Below, piece by piece: positions 56,399 to 64,000 of a stretch of 64,000 nucleotides of DNA. Location of the stretch: NCBI GenBank assembly GCA_024231905.1, contig JAAEQC010000092.1, positions 152,726 to 216,725 of the forward strand. The letters run 5' to 3'. Numbering within the stretch: position 1 is the first letter of the stretch; the number at the start of each line of letters is the position of its first letter. The translations under genes and the position numbers were made by a program. The notes under the pieces are model-generated. The model was not told the DNA's origin. It made no database searches and saw only the letters and a program-made list of their open reading frames with translations. The stretch comes from a bacterium (GTDB lineage: Bacteria; Krumholzibacteriota; Krumholzibacteriia; LZORAL124-64-63).

Positions 56399-57708
56399 TC
56401 TGGATGCAGAGAACCCTGGCGGGTGAGGTCACGGCCGAAGGCGTGGGCCTCCATTCGGGCGCGCCGGCCAAGATGACCCTGGCACCGGCCGGTCCCAACA
56501 CGGGCATCGTTTTCCGGGTGCCCGGCCCCGACGGGGAGATCGTGTTGCCGGCGCGGGTCGAGAACGCCCTGCCCGCCGAAGACCTGGTGCGGGCCACCAC
56601 CCTGGCCGCCGACGGGATCAAGATCCACACGGTGGAGCACGTCCTGGCGGCCTTGGCCGGCCTGGGCGTCACCAACTGCGAGATCCGCCTGGAGGGGGGC
56701 GAGCCGCCGGTCCCGGCCTGCGGCAGCGCCCTGAGCTACGTGGAGATGATCGACGAGGCGGGGATCCTCGACCAGGGTTTGCCCGCCCTGTACTACAAGA
56801 TCAATCGTCCCATGCGCTGGCGCGACGGCGAGGTCGAGCTGCTGGCCGAGCCCGACGACCACTTCCGCATCACCTTCCACATCGATTACGACGATCCGGC
56901 CATCGGTGTCCAGGAAGCCAGCTTCGAGATCCGGCCGGGCCTGTTCCGCCGCGAGATCGCCCCGGCGCGCACCTTCGCCCTCATGGGCGACGTGGACCGT
57001 TTGCAGGAGATGGGCCTGGCCCTGGGCGGCAGCCTGGAGAACGCCCTGGTCTTCGACGACGGCAAACTCGCCGGAGGCCAGACCCTGCGCTTCCCGGACG
57101 AGTGCGTGCGGCACAAGATCCTGGACCTGCTGGGGGACCTGACCCTGCTCGGCATGCCCATCCAGGGCCACATCCGGGCCAGCCTGTCCGGCCATGCACC
57201 CAACGTGGAATTCACGCGGCTGCTGGCCAAGTCCGAGCGCCGCATGCCGCGCATGTACCCGCCGCGCGACCCGCAGCATTGGGACATCGTCTCGATCATG
57301 GACACCATGCCCCACCGCTACCCGTTCCTCCTGATCGACCGCATCATCGATCTGGAACCCGGCAAGCGGGTGGTGGGCATCAAGAACGTAACCATCAACG
57401 AGCCCTTCTTCGAGGGGCATTTCCCGGGGCACCCGATCATGCCGGCGGTCCTCATCATCGAAGCCATGGCCCAGACCGGCGGCGTGCTCCTGCTCAGCGC
57501 CGTGGACGATGTGCGCGGGCGCCTGGTGTATTTCAGCGGGATCGACGAGGCCCGCTTCCGGCGGCCGGTCGTCCCGGGCGACCAGCTCCGCTTCGAACTG
57601 GAACTGATCAAGATCCGTGGCCCCTTGTGCAGGATGAAGGGGATCGCGTGGGTCGGCGACGAGAAGGTCGCCGAGGCGAATCTCATGTCCAACGTAGTGG
57701 ACACGTAG
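56395..57708 (+). CDS. Bifunctional LpxC-FabZ: UDP-3-O-acyl-GlcNAc deacetylase fused to 3-hydroxyacyl-ACP dehydratase
   Basis: This 437-residue protein joins the committed deacetylase of lipid A synthesis (about 1-280) to the dehydratase of fatty-acid synthesis (about 295-437). The same fusion is known in Bacteroidetes. In LpxC the zinc ligands His82, His240 and Asp244 and the bases Glu81 and His267 are present (TVEHVLAAL, RHKILDLLGD, GHAPN). In the usual PxxDGSA motif the Asp is replaced by Cys109 (PVPACGSA). In FabZ, His342 in GHFPGHPIMP and Glu356 are present. The GTG start overlaps lpxD. Confidence 0.95.
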   Translation: MIWMQRTLAGEVTAEGVGLHSGAPAKMTLAPAGPNTGIVFRVPGPDGEIVLPARVENALPAEDLVRATTLAADGIKIHTVEHVLAALAGLGVTNCEIRLEGGEPPVPACGSALSYVEMIDEAGILDQGLPALYYKINRPMRWRDGEVELLAEPDDHFRITFHIDYDDPAIGVQEASFEIRPGLFRREIAPARTFALMGDVDRLQEMGLALGGSLENALVFDDGKLAGGQTLRFPDECVRHKILDLLGDLTLLGMPIQGHIRASLSGHAPNVEFTRLLAKSERRMPRMYPPRDPQHWDIVSIMDTMPHRYPFLLIDRIIDLEPGKRVVGIKNVTINEPFFEGHFPGHPIMPAVLIIEAMAQTGGVLLLSAVDDVRGRLVYFSGIDEARFRRPVVPGDQLRFELELIKIRGPLCRMKGIAWVGDEKVAEANLMSNVVDT

Positions 57709-57735
57709 CACGGAAGCGCCTGGAGGAGGAGTATC

Positions 57736-58557
57736 TTGGAGCGCATGAATCTGAACAAGATCCCGGGACCGCATCCGGTCCAGCCCGCGGACATCCATCC
57801 CACCGCCGTCGTCCATCCGTCGGCGCGTCTGGGACATAATGTGGTGATTGGTCCGCACTCGGTGATCGGCGCAGACGTGGTTCTCGGCCCCGACTGCGTG
57901 GTGGGATCCTCGGTCCTCATCGAGGGACGCACCCACGTCGGCCGCAACAACCGCTTCTTCCACGGCGCGGCCATCGGCTGCGAGCCCCAGGACAAGAAGT
58001 TCGCGGGCGAGACCAGCTACGTGGAGATCGGGGACAACAACGATATCCGCGAGTACTGCACGATCCACGCCGCCACCGGCGAGGGGGAGAAGACGCGGGT
58101 CGGCGACAACAATCTCCTGATGGCCTACGTCCACATCGCCCACAACTGCCACGTGCACGACGGCACCGTGCTGGCCAATGCCGTGAACCTGGCGGGCCAC
58201 GTGGAAGTGGAAAGCCACGCCATCATCGGCGGCCTGACGCCCGTGCACCAGTTCGTGCGCATCGGCCAGTTCGCTTTCGTGGGCGGCGCCAGCCGTCTGC
58301 CCCAGGACGTGCCCCCGTTCATCAAGGTGGCCGGCAACCCGGTCGAGGTGGCGGGTATCAACAGCATCGGCCTGAAGCGCCGCGGTTTCGACGACGACGA
58401 GCTGCGCAATCTCAAGCGAGCCTACCGTCTGCTCTACCGCTCGGGGCTGAACGTGACCCAGGCCATGGACAAGATCGCCACCGGTTGCGAGCTCTCGACC
58501 AACATCGAGGAGCTCATGGCCTTCATTCGCCGCTCGGACCGGGGCATCGTCAGGTGA
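57736..58557 (+). CDS. lpxA: Acyl-[ACP]-UDP-N-acetylglucosamine O-acyltransferase
   Basis: This 273-residue enzyme starts lipid A synthesis by acylating UDP-GlcNAc. It has the hexapeptide beta-helix beginning IHPTAVVHPSARLG, the catalytic-His segment HIAHNCHVHD, and the C-terminal helices with GINSIGLKRRGF. The TTG start was chosen because GGAGGAGGA lies five bases upstream; an ATG three codons later is possible. Its substrate is competed for by the FabZ domain encoded just upstream, which fits the shared operon. Confidence 0.96.
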   Translation: MERMNLNKIPGPHPVQPADIHPTAVVHPSARLGHNVVIGPHSVIGADVVLGPDCVVGSSVLIEGRTHVGRNNRFFHGAAIGCEPQDKKFAGETSYVEIGDNNDIREYCTIHAATGEGEKTRVGDNNLLMAYVHIAHNCHVHDGTVLANAVNLAGHVEVESHAIIGGLTPVHQFVRIGQFAFVGGASRLPQDVPPFIKVAGNPVEVAGINSIGLKRRGFDDDELRNLKRAYRLLYRSGLNVTQAMDKIATGCELSTNIEELMAFIRRSDRGIVR

Positions 58558-58591
58558 GGGCTGTCCCGGCTCCGCCGGCGACCTGAGCACC

Positions 58592-59758
58592 GTGGGCACG
58601 GAGCGGCCGCGCCACGTCTTCCTGGCCTGCGGCGAAGCGAGCGGTGACCGCTACGGCGCGGCCCTGGCCCGTGCCCTGCGGGAACACGATCCGGCCCTGC
58701 GCATCACCGGGCTCGGCGGACCGGCCCTGGGCGATGCGGGCGTGGAGATCATTCGCGATTCCGCCGACCTGGCCGTCATGGGCTTCGCCGAGGTGGCGCG
58801 GCGGCTGCCGGCCCTCTGGGACGCCTACCGTTCCCTCGCCTCCCACCTGAAACACAGTGGCGTCGACCTCTTCATTCCCATCGATTTTCCGGGTTTCAAC
58901 GGACGCTTGGCCGGCGTGGCCCGTGGCGCCGGTGTGCCCGTTTTCTGGCTCGTGGCGCCCCAGGTCTGGGCCTGGGGGGCCTGGCGCATCGGCCGCTTCC
59001 GGCGGCGCATCGATCTGCTGGGCACGGTGCTGCCCTTCGAGGGGGACTACTTCCGGGAGCACGGCTTTGACGTCTTTCCCATGGGGCACCCTCTCATGGA
59101 GGACTACGGCGACAATGCCGCCTTCGAGGCGCGGCTCGAGGCCCGGGAACGGCGCCTGTCCGACCCGGTTTCGCCCGTGACCGTGGGGCTTCTGCCCGGT
59201 AGCCGGCGACAGGAACTGGACCAGCTCCTACCGGTGCTCAAGGTGGCAGCGGGCATGCTGGGTTCGCTGGTGCCTGGACGCGACCTGGAATTCCTGGTCA
59301 GCGCTGCTCCGGGGGTGGATCCCGACGACCTGGACCGGCGCTTCGATGGAAATACGACGGTCTCCACCGCACCCCTGGCCGAGGTGCTGCCCACCTTGGA
59401 TCTGGCCGTGGTCTGCAGCGGCACCGCGAGCCTCGAAACGGCCCTGGCGGGCGTACCCCACGATATCGTCTACCGCACGGGCGCCCTCAACTTCTGGCTG
59501 GGCCGGCGTCTCGTGCGCACGCCGCACATCGGTCTGGCCAATCTCGTGGGCGGCGGCGACGTGGTGCCCGAACGCGTTCAGAGCGAGGCCGCGCCCATGC
59601 CCGTCGCGCGGGGCCTGGAGCACTGGCTGAACAGGGCGGCCGTGCGCGCCGAATTCTACGAGGACGTGCGCCGGGTGCGCACCATGTGCGGCCGTCCGGG
59701 CGTGTGGGATCGAACGGCCCGGCGGGTTTGCGACCTGCTGGCCGAGCGCCGGCCATGA
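58592..59758 (+). CDS. lpxB: Lipid A disaccharide synthase
   Basis: This 388-residue GT19 enzyme joins UDP-diacylglucosamine to lipid X. It starts FLACGEASGDRYGAAL and has VMGFAEV, DFPGFNGRLA, APQVWAWGAWR, LLPGSRRQE and VVCSGTASLETAL, all family blocks. The UDP-diacylglucosamine hydrolase that makes one substrate (LpxH, LpxI or LpxG) is not next to it. The start is GTG, 34 bases after lpxA, and the stop overlaps the next gene by four bases. Confidence 0.95.
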   Translation: MGTERPRHVFLACGEASGDRYGAALARALREHDPALRITGLGGPALGDAGVEIIRDSADLAVMGFAEVARRLPALWDAYRSLASHLKHSGVDLFIPIDFPGFNGRLAGVARGAGVPVFWLVAPQVWAWGAWRIGRFRRRIDLLGTVLPFEGDYFREHGFDVFPMGHPLMEDYGDNAAFEARLEARERRLSDPVSPVTVGLLPGSRRQELDQLLPVLKVAAGMLGSLVPGRDLEFLVSAAPGVDPDDLDRRFDGNTTVSTAPLAEVLPTLDLAVVCSGTASLETALAGVPHDIVYRTGALNFWLGRRLVRTPHIGLANLVGGGDVVPERVQSEAAPMPVARGLEHWLNRAAVRAEFYEDVRRVRTMCGRPGVWDRTARRVCDLLAERRP

Positions 59759-60366
59759 GTGGCGGGCAGAGGCTCAAGCTGGCCCTGGCTCCGGTGGGCT
59801 GGCGCATCCTCTCAGGAGCCTGGCGGATGGAAGCCACGGGGGCGACCCTGCCCGCCGGGGGCCCCTTGATCTTCGCCTGCCTGCACCGTGACATCCTGCC
59901 GTCCATCGTCCACGTCCGCGACTACCGTCCGGTCCTTCTGGTAAGTACGAGCCCCGATGGCGAGATCCTCGTGCGCACTCTCGCGAACCGGGGCTACGGC
60001 TTCGTGCGCGGCGCTTCGGGCGAGAACGGCGGCCGCGCCTTCGTGCTGCTCAAACAGGCCCTGGCCGCCGGCCGCCACGTGGGTATCGCCGTGGACGGTC
60101 CGGAGGGCCCCTACGGCGTCGTGCAGCCCGGGGTGCTCCGTCTGGCCCAGGTGGCGGGTGTTCCCATCGTGCCCCTGCGGGCCGAAGCGCGGCACGCCAA
60201 ACAACTGGCCACCTGGGACCGGACCGTGGTGCCCTGGCCCGGCACCCGCGTCGTCATGCACCATGGGCAGTCCCTGCATCCGGGGCCGGCGGCGTCGGCG
60301 ACCGAACTGGAGACTTCTCGGGACGAACTGGCTTCGTTCCTGGCGGGTGGGGAGGAATCGGTGTGA
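59755..60366 (+). CDS. DUF374-type lysophospholipid acyltransferase-like protein
   Basis: This 203-residue protein has the compact layout of DUF374 acyltransferase-like proteins: an early histidine in CLHRDILPS, a VLLVSTSPDGEILV segment, GYGFVRGAS, and the substrate motif DGPEGPYGVVQPG. The H-x4-D acyltransferase motif appears as HRDILP rather than the classic form. It probably adds a late acyl chain to a lipid A precursor in place of LpxL, as it sits between lpxB and lpxK with four-base overlaps on both sides. The exact substrate is inferred. Confidence 0.82.
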   Translation: MSGGQRLKLALAPVGWRILSGAWRMEATGATLPAGGPLIFACLHRDILPSIVHVRDYRPVLLVSTSPDGEILVRTLANRGYGFVRGASGENGGRAFVLLKQALAAGRHVGIAVDGPEGPYGVVQPGVLRLAQVAGVPIVPLRAEARHAKQLATWDRTVVPWPGTRVVMHHGQSLHPGPAASATELETSRDELASFLAGGEESV

Positions 60367-61409
60367 CGATCCTGGACCTGCGCCCAGGCTTCATGCGGAC
60401 CTGGCAGGACCGTGCCGCCGGCGCCGGCAACGACGATCCGGTGGGTCGCCTTTGGACCGGCGTGGTTGACCGTTTCATGGCTCACCGCCACACGCGACGA
60501 ACACCGCCGCCAGGGCCCGCGAGCGTGGTCTCGGTGGGGAACCTGGCCCTTGGGGGAACGGGCAAGACTCCTGTGACCATTGCCCTGGCCCGGGACCTGG
60601 CGGCCCGCGGCCAGTTGGGCGCCGTGCTCACCCGCGGCTACGGTTCCCGCCTGCGTGGCCCCCTGGTGGTCGATCCCGGGCACTGTGGATCCGGCGACGA
60701 GGCCCGCCTCATGGCGGCGGAATTGGCGGACACGGCCTGGCTGGTGGTGCAGTCCCGCAACCGGGCCGCCGGCCTGGCCTGGCTGGCCGCCCGGCACCCG
60801 AACCTGGATACGATTCTGTTGGAGGACGCCCACCAGACCGCCGTGGGGCGCCACCTGGACGTGTTGATCCTGGATCGGTGGCGTTTGGCGACCGCCGAGG
60901 GCGCGGAGGTGCTCGACCCGGCGGCCGGACCGGTGGTGCCCTGGGGACCTTGGCGCGAATCGGTGCAGGGTGCCGCGCGGGCGGACATCGTGCTGGTCGA
61001 GTCGGAGAATGCACCGGCGCGGACCGCGGCCGGTCAGCCGGTGGCGGCCTTCGTTCGTGAACTGCGCCTGGAACGGGAGGTGGCGGCCGGGACGCCTTGG
61101 CTCGCCCTGTCCGGCATCGCCCGGCCGGAGTCCTTCGAGCGGGGAGCTGCGGAGGCTCTTGATCGCGAACCGGCCGTGGCTATCCGCTGCCGGGATCACG
61201 CGGATTACGAAGGGCGTCTGGGGGAGCGGGTGCTGGGCGCCGTCCGCGCTGTAGCTGGCGCGATCACGATCACCACGGCCAAGGACTGGATCAAACTGCG
61301 GTCCATCTGGCCCGCGGACCTGCCGGTGGTCGTCGCCCGCCAGGAACTGGTCTGGCACGGCAAGACGACGCTCCCCGCACTGGTCGGGGAGCGTCTGTCG
61401 ATCCGTTGA
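60363..61409 (+). CDS. lpxK: Tetraacyldisaccharide 4'-kinase
   Basis: This 348-residue membrane-linked kinase phosphorylates the lipid A disaccharide. Walker A is VGNLALGGTGKTP (about 58-70), followed by LTRGYGSRLRGP and the GDEARLMA block, as in LpxK. The usual DDGLQH is replaced by EDAHQT, a change near the active site. The end has TTAKDWIKL, matching TTxKDAVK. The start is GTG overlapping the acyltransferase stop. It ends the lipid A run and converges on an antisense lipoprotein gene. Confidence 0.9.
   Translation: MTILDLRPGFMRTWQDRAAGAGNDDPVGRLWTGVVDRFMAHRHTRRTPPPGPASVVSVGNLALGGTGKTPVTIALARDLAARGQLGAVLTRGYGSRLRGPLVVDPGHCGSGDEARLMAAELADTAWLVVQSRNRAAGLAWLAARHPNLDTILLEDAHQTAVGRHLDVLILDRWRLATAEGAEVLDPAAGPVVPWGPWRESVQGAARADIVLVESENAPARTAAGQPVAAFVRELRLEREVAAGTPWLALSGIARPESFERGAAEALDREPAVAIRCRDHADYEGRLGERVLGAVRAVAGAITITTAKDWIKLRSIWPADLPVVVARQELVWHGKTTLPALVGERLSIR
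61367..61395. terminator. Hairpin inside the 3' end of lpxK
   Basis: GACGCTCCCC and GGGGAGCGTC form a perfect 10-bp stem with a nine-base loop, just before the lpxK stop. The gap to the convergent gene is only 23 bases, so the terminator may have been pushed into coding sequence. There is no T run. Confidence 0.45.
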
Positions 61410-61432
61410 ACCCGAGGTGTCCGCCGGTTCGT

Positions 61433-62047
61433 CTAGTCCTTGCTCAGCGCGAAGGTGAAGTTCACCATCAGGCCGGTTGATACGATGACCTCGTGCTGGC
61501 TGCCACTGTCGTGGCCGATGAATTCCATCTGCAGCGCCGCGTCGAAATCCCGTTCGAAGGTCCATGGTCCGCCGAAGGTATCGTAGACGGATTCCTTCAG
61601 GTCCCGGGTGCCGACGAGCACGGCGGACTCGGCATCGCCGTTGATGGGCACCTGCACGTAGAACGGCGCGTTGCGCACGTTGTACTGGGTCAGGTCCAGG
61701 CCCACAGGCGTGTTGGGGCCGGGAACCCAGGTCAGGTTGTAGCCCGTGACGATGAAGGAGCTGTAGGCGCCGCCCTCGGGGATCGTCATGGTCGACGAGC
61801 TGTAGGGACGGGCCGTGAAGGCCAGCGTCACGAAGTCGATGGTGTAGGAGTCGTCCGGCTCCGCTCCACCGATGATACCGTCGCCGCCGTCGACGACGTA
61901 GGCCGCGACCAGGGGCGCGCCGCCGTTCACGGCTTCGACCTCGCAGACGACCCTATTCCACTCGCTGGTATCGTCGGTGCTGCAGCCGGAAACGCATCCC
62001 GCAGCCAGGATCACGGCGGCGGTGGCGATCAACACTCGGGTTCTCAC
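61433..62047 (-). CDS. Lipoprotein of unknown function
   Basis: I do not recognise this 204-residue protein. It has a lipoprotein signal ending ILAAGC (Cys18), with a second Cys four residues later, then a Thr/Ser-rich domain that looks all-beta, with SSFIVTGYNLTW and a family-like end VSTGLMVNFTFAL. It has a GTG start after GGAGGA. It is one of two minus-strand genes in the window and faces lpxK. Surface location is likely, but no function is claimed. Confidence 0.72.
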   Translation of the reverse strand: MRTRVLIATAAVILAAGCVSGCSTDDTSEWNRVVCEVEAVNGGAPLVAAYVVDGGDGIIGGAEPDDSYTIDFVTLAFTARPYSSSTMTIPEGGAYSSFIVTGYNLTWVPGPNTPVGLDLTQYNVRNAPFYVQVPINGDAESAVLVGTRDLKESVYDTFGGPWTFERDFDAALQMEFIGHDSGSQHEVIVSTGLMVNFTFALSKD

Positions 62048-62202
62048 GGTTTCATCCTCCCAGTGGACAGGTATCCTCGGGTGAGCTTATCTTGCCTGGA
62101 CACCTACATTTTCGCCTGAATCGGTCCGGGCTTTAGCGCGGTCTTCACCGCACCGGACACGGTGACTGAGCAAGGGGCGGGCCACATAGGGGGCGGGTTC
62201 GA

Positions 62203-63867
62203 GTGTTCACTGCTGATCCTGTTACAAGTCGTTGTCTGGTAATTGGTTCCGGTATCGCCGGGCTCCAGTTCGCACTCCTGGCTGCCGCCGATGGACCCGT
62301 GCGAATCGTCACCAAGAAGGAAAGCCGGGAGAGCAATACGAATTATGCCCAGGGCGGCATCGCAGCGGCGGTCTCGCCCCTGGACGATTTCGAGATCCAT
62401 GTGCAGGACACCCTCCAGGCCGGCGACGGGCTGTGCTGCGAAGCGACCGTGCGGGCCATGGTAGAGGCGGGCCCCGACCTCATCGACCGCCTCCTGGGCT
62501 ACGGCGTGCGCTTCAGCCGAGAAGGGGACGATCCGGCGGGAGAGTTCGCCCTGGGCCGGGAAGGCGGTCACACCCGCCGCCGGGTGCTCCACTGCCAGGA
62601 CCTCACGGGCCGCGAGATCGAGACCCGCCTGCTGGAGGCCTGCAACGCCCACCCGGCAATCACGGTGGAGGAGAACCACCTGGGCCTGGAACTGCTGCGG
62701 GGGCGGGAAATGGGCCTGGCGGGGGAAGCCGGCGAGCGGGTTGTGGGGGCGGTCATCCTGGATCGCCGCTCCCTGGTCCGGAAGGTTTACCTGGCGGACG
62801 CGGTGGTGCTCGCCACAGGCGGCTGCGGCAAGGTCTACTCCTACACGAGCAATCCGGACATCGCCACGGGGGACGGCCTGGCCATGGCCTTCCGCGCCGG
62901 CGCCCAGGTGCGCAACCTGGAGTTCGTCCAGTTCCACCCCACCTGTCTGTACCACCCGGAGGCCAAGAGCCACCTCATCAGCGAGGCCGTGCGTGGGGAA
63001 GGCGCCGTGCTGGTGAACCGCCGCGGCGAACGCTTCATGGACCGCTACCACCCGGCGGCCGACCTGGCGCCCCGGGACGTGGTGGCCCGCGGCATGGACC
63101 AGGAGATGAAGACCAGCGGCGCCCCCAGCGTCTTCCTGGACCTGCGTCATCTGGACCGGCAAAAGGTCGAAGCCCGTTTCCCTAACCTGGTGGCGGCCTG
63201 CGCACGTTTCGGCATCGACATGGCCGGCGAACTGGTGCCGGTAGTGCCGGCGGCCCACTACATGTGTGGCGGAGTCCATGTGGACGCGACCGGACGGACG
63301 AGTCTGCCGGGGCTGTACGCCATCGGTGAGGTGGCCTGCACCGGCATCCACGGCGCCAATCGGCTGGCCAGCAACAGTCTCCTGGAGGCGGTCTTCTTCG
63401 CCGACCGGGGTTCGACGGCCCTGCGGGACGAACCTCCGCTCTTCAAGGGTGTGGCGCCGCGACTGCCGGACGAATTCGGCCGGCACGCCGAACACTCGCC
63501 CGGCGCCGAGGTCATGGTCCTCGAGCACGACTGGGATCTGGTGCGCCGCATCATGTGGGATTACGTGGGCATCGTCCGGGATCGGGAGCGGCTCGACATC
63601 GCCCTGGCCCGCCTGCGGCACGTGCGCGAGACCGTGGAGGAGGTCTACGCCACCTCCTACCTGGATCCGGACGTGGTCGAATTGCGGAACATCGCCCTGC
63701 TGGGCGAACTCATCGTGCTCTGTGCCCGGGACCGCCTGGAGAGCCGCGGCCTCCACGCCACCCCCGACCACCCGGGCAAGCTGCCCGCGGCCGAGGATAC
63801 ACTGCTCGTGCGCCAGGATTCTCGACCGGAGATGCGAGCTTCCGAACCCGGCGGGAACCATGGTTGA
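62203..63867 (+). CDS. nadB: L-aspartate oxidase
   Basis: This 554-residue flavoenzyme oxidises aspartate to iminoaspartate in NAD synthesis. The FAD-binding start is LVIGSGIAGLQFAL, then TNYAQGGIAAAV, GGHTRRRVLHCQD, ATGGCGKVYSYTSNP and the family end block GEVACTGIHGANRLASNS. These separate it from succinate dehydrogenase flavoproteins. The start is GTG after a GGGGGCGGG. It diverges from the lipoprotein gene across 155 bases, where I saw no clear promoter. nadA is not adjacent. Confidence 0.95.
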   Translation: MFTADPVTSRCLVIGSGIAGLQFALLAAADGPVRIVTKKESRESNTNYAQGGIAAAVSPLDDFEIHVQDTLQAGDGLCCEATVRAMVEAGPDLIDRLLGYGVRFSREGDDPAGEFALGREGGHTRRRVLHCQDLTGREIETRLLEACNAHPAITVEENHLGLELLRGREMGLAGEAGERVVGAVILDRRSLVRKVYLADAVVLATGGCGKVYSYTSNPDIATGDGLAMAFRAGAQVRNLEFVQFHPTCLYHPEAKSHLISEAVRGEGAVLVNRRGERFMDRYHPAADLAPRDVVARGMDQEMKTSGAPSVFLDLRHLDRQKVEARFPNLVAACARFGIDMAGELVPVVPAAHYMCGGVHVDATGRTSLPGLYAIGEVACTGIHGANRLASNSLLEAVFFADRGSTALRDEPPLFKGVAPRLPDEFGRHAEHSPGAEVMVLEHDWDLVRRIMWDYVGIVRDRERLDIALARLRHVRETVEEVYATSYLDPDVVELRNIALLGELIVLCARDRLESRGLHATPDHPGKLPAAEDTLLVRQDSRPEMRASEPGGNHG

Positions 63868-64000
63868 AGCCTGGTACGAACTGGCCTTCGGGGCCACCTA
63901 CCCGGCGGTGTACGGACATCGGGACCGGGAAGAGGCCGAACGGTGCCTGGACCTGCTGTCGGCGCTGGACGCCCTTGCCGAGCCGATCCTGGACATGGGC
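63860..64000 (+). CDS. N-terminus of a class I SAM-dependent methyltransferase (3' truncated)
   Basis: Forty-seven codons are visible before the window ends. The start WYELAFGATYPAVYGHRD is common in small SAM-dependent methyltransferases, and the last residues ILDMG look like the beginning of motif I (LDLGCG). It overlaps the end of nadB by eight bases, so it is likely in the same operon. The rest of the gene is outside the window. Confidence 0.72.
   Translation, partial: MVEAWYELAFGATYPAVYGHRDREEAERCLDLLSALDALAEPILDMG

Noticed and set aside
56395-57708. LpxC-FabZ as two genes joined by a missed stop
   Set aside because: The linker is continuous and short and the same fusion is established in Bacteroidetes; there is no second start or ribosome site at the junction.

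Overview
This is a GC-rich, gene-dense stretch of a diderm (Gram-negative type) bacterial chromosome. The lipid A genes, LPS core genes, Bam and Lol machinery and lipoprotein signals show an outer membrane. One very large secreted protein ends in a PNPFNPST-type C-terminal sorting domain and carries gingipain-like, FG-GAP-like and FlgD-Ig-like parts, and LpxC is fused to FabZ. Together these point to the FCB superphylum (Fibrobacteres-Chlorobi-Bacteroidetes), most likely one of its GC-rich candidate phyla of the Eisenbacteria/Krumholzibacteria/Latescibacteria kind. That placement is inference from gene content. I found no rRNA, tRNA, insertion sequence, prophage, CRISPR array or replication origin.

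Layout. 1-4639: the end of an envelope-polysaccharide locus (membrane protein C-terminus, GT4 glycosyltransferase, WecA/TagO-type lipid-carrier transferase, methyltransferase, CE4-like deacetylase). 4640-13152: a secreted proteolysis block (long AT-rich leader, 1606-residue C25 protease, peptide-binding lipoprotein, snapalysin-like metalloprotease lipoprotein). 13265-18930: a histone-H1-like winged-helix protein, a HIT hydrolase facing the other way, a PfkB kinase and the stress genes lexA, hsp20 and lon. 18958-27488: an LPS-core/glycan operon with four GT9 enzymes, gmhB, a DUF3108 protein, a GT39-like membrane transferase, an undecaprenyl-phosphate sugar transferase and acpS. 27630-35454: metabolism and translation (PhzF-like, acyl-CoA dehydrogenase, TPR protein, aroQ, efp, accB, pilT, accC). 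35426-49370: housekeeping (ftsK, rimO, bamD, nadD, polA, coaE, prfB with a programmed frameshift, lysS, lolC/E-type permease, lolD). 49635-61409: clpC followed by the outer-membrane/lipid A block bamA, skp, lpxD, lpxC-fabZ, lpxA, lpxB, acyltransferase, lpxK. 61433-64000: an antisense lipoprotein, nadB and a truncated methyltransferase.

How it fits together. Much of the window builds the cell envelope: fatty-acid precursors (accB, accC, acpS, fabZ domain) feed lipid A synthesis (lpx genes), heptose and glycan genes extend the core and polymer, and Bam, Skp and Lol genes deliver proteins and lipoproteins to the outer membrane. Genes are tightly packed: sixteen adjacent pairs overlap by exactly four bases (ATGA, GTGA or TTGA), which suggests translational coupling in long operons. 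The few wider gaps hold sigma-70-like promoters (TTGNNN, 17 bp, TANNNT) and strong GC hairpins.
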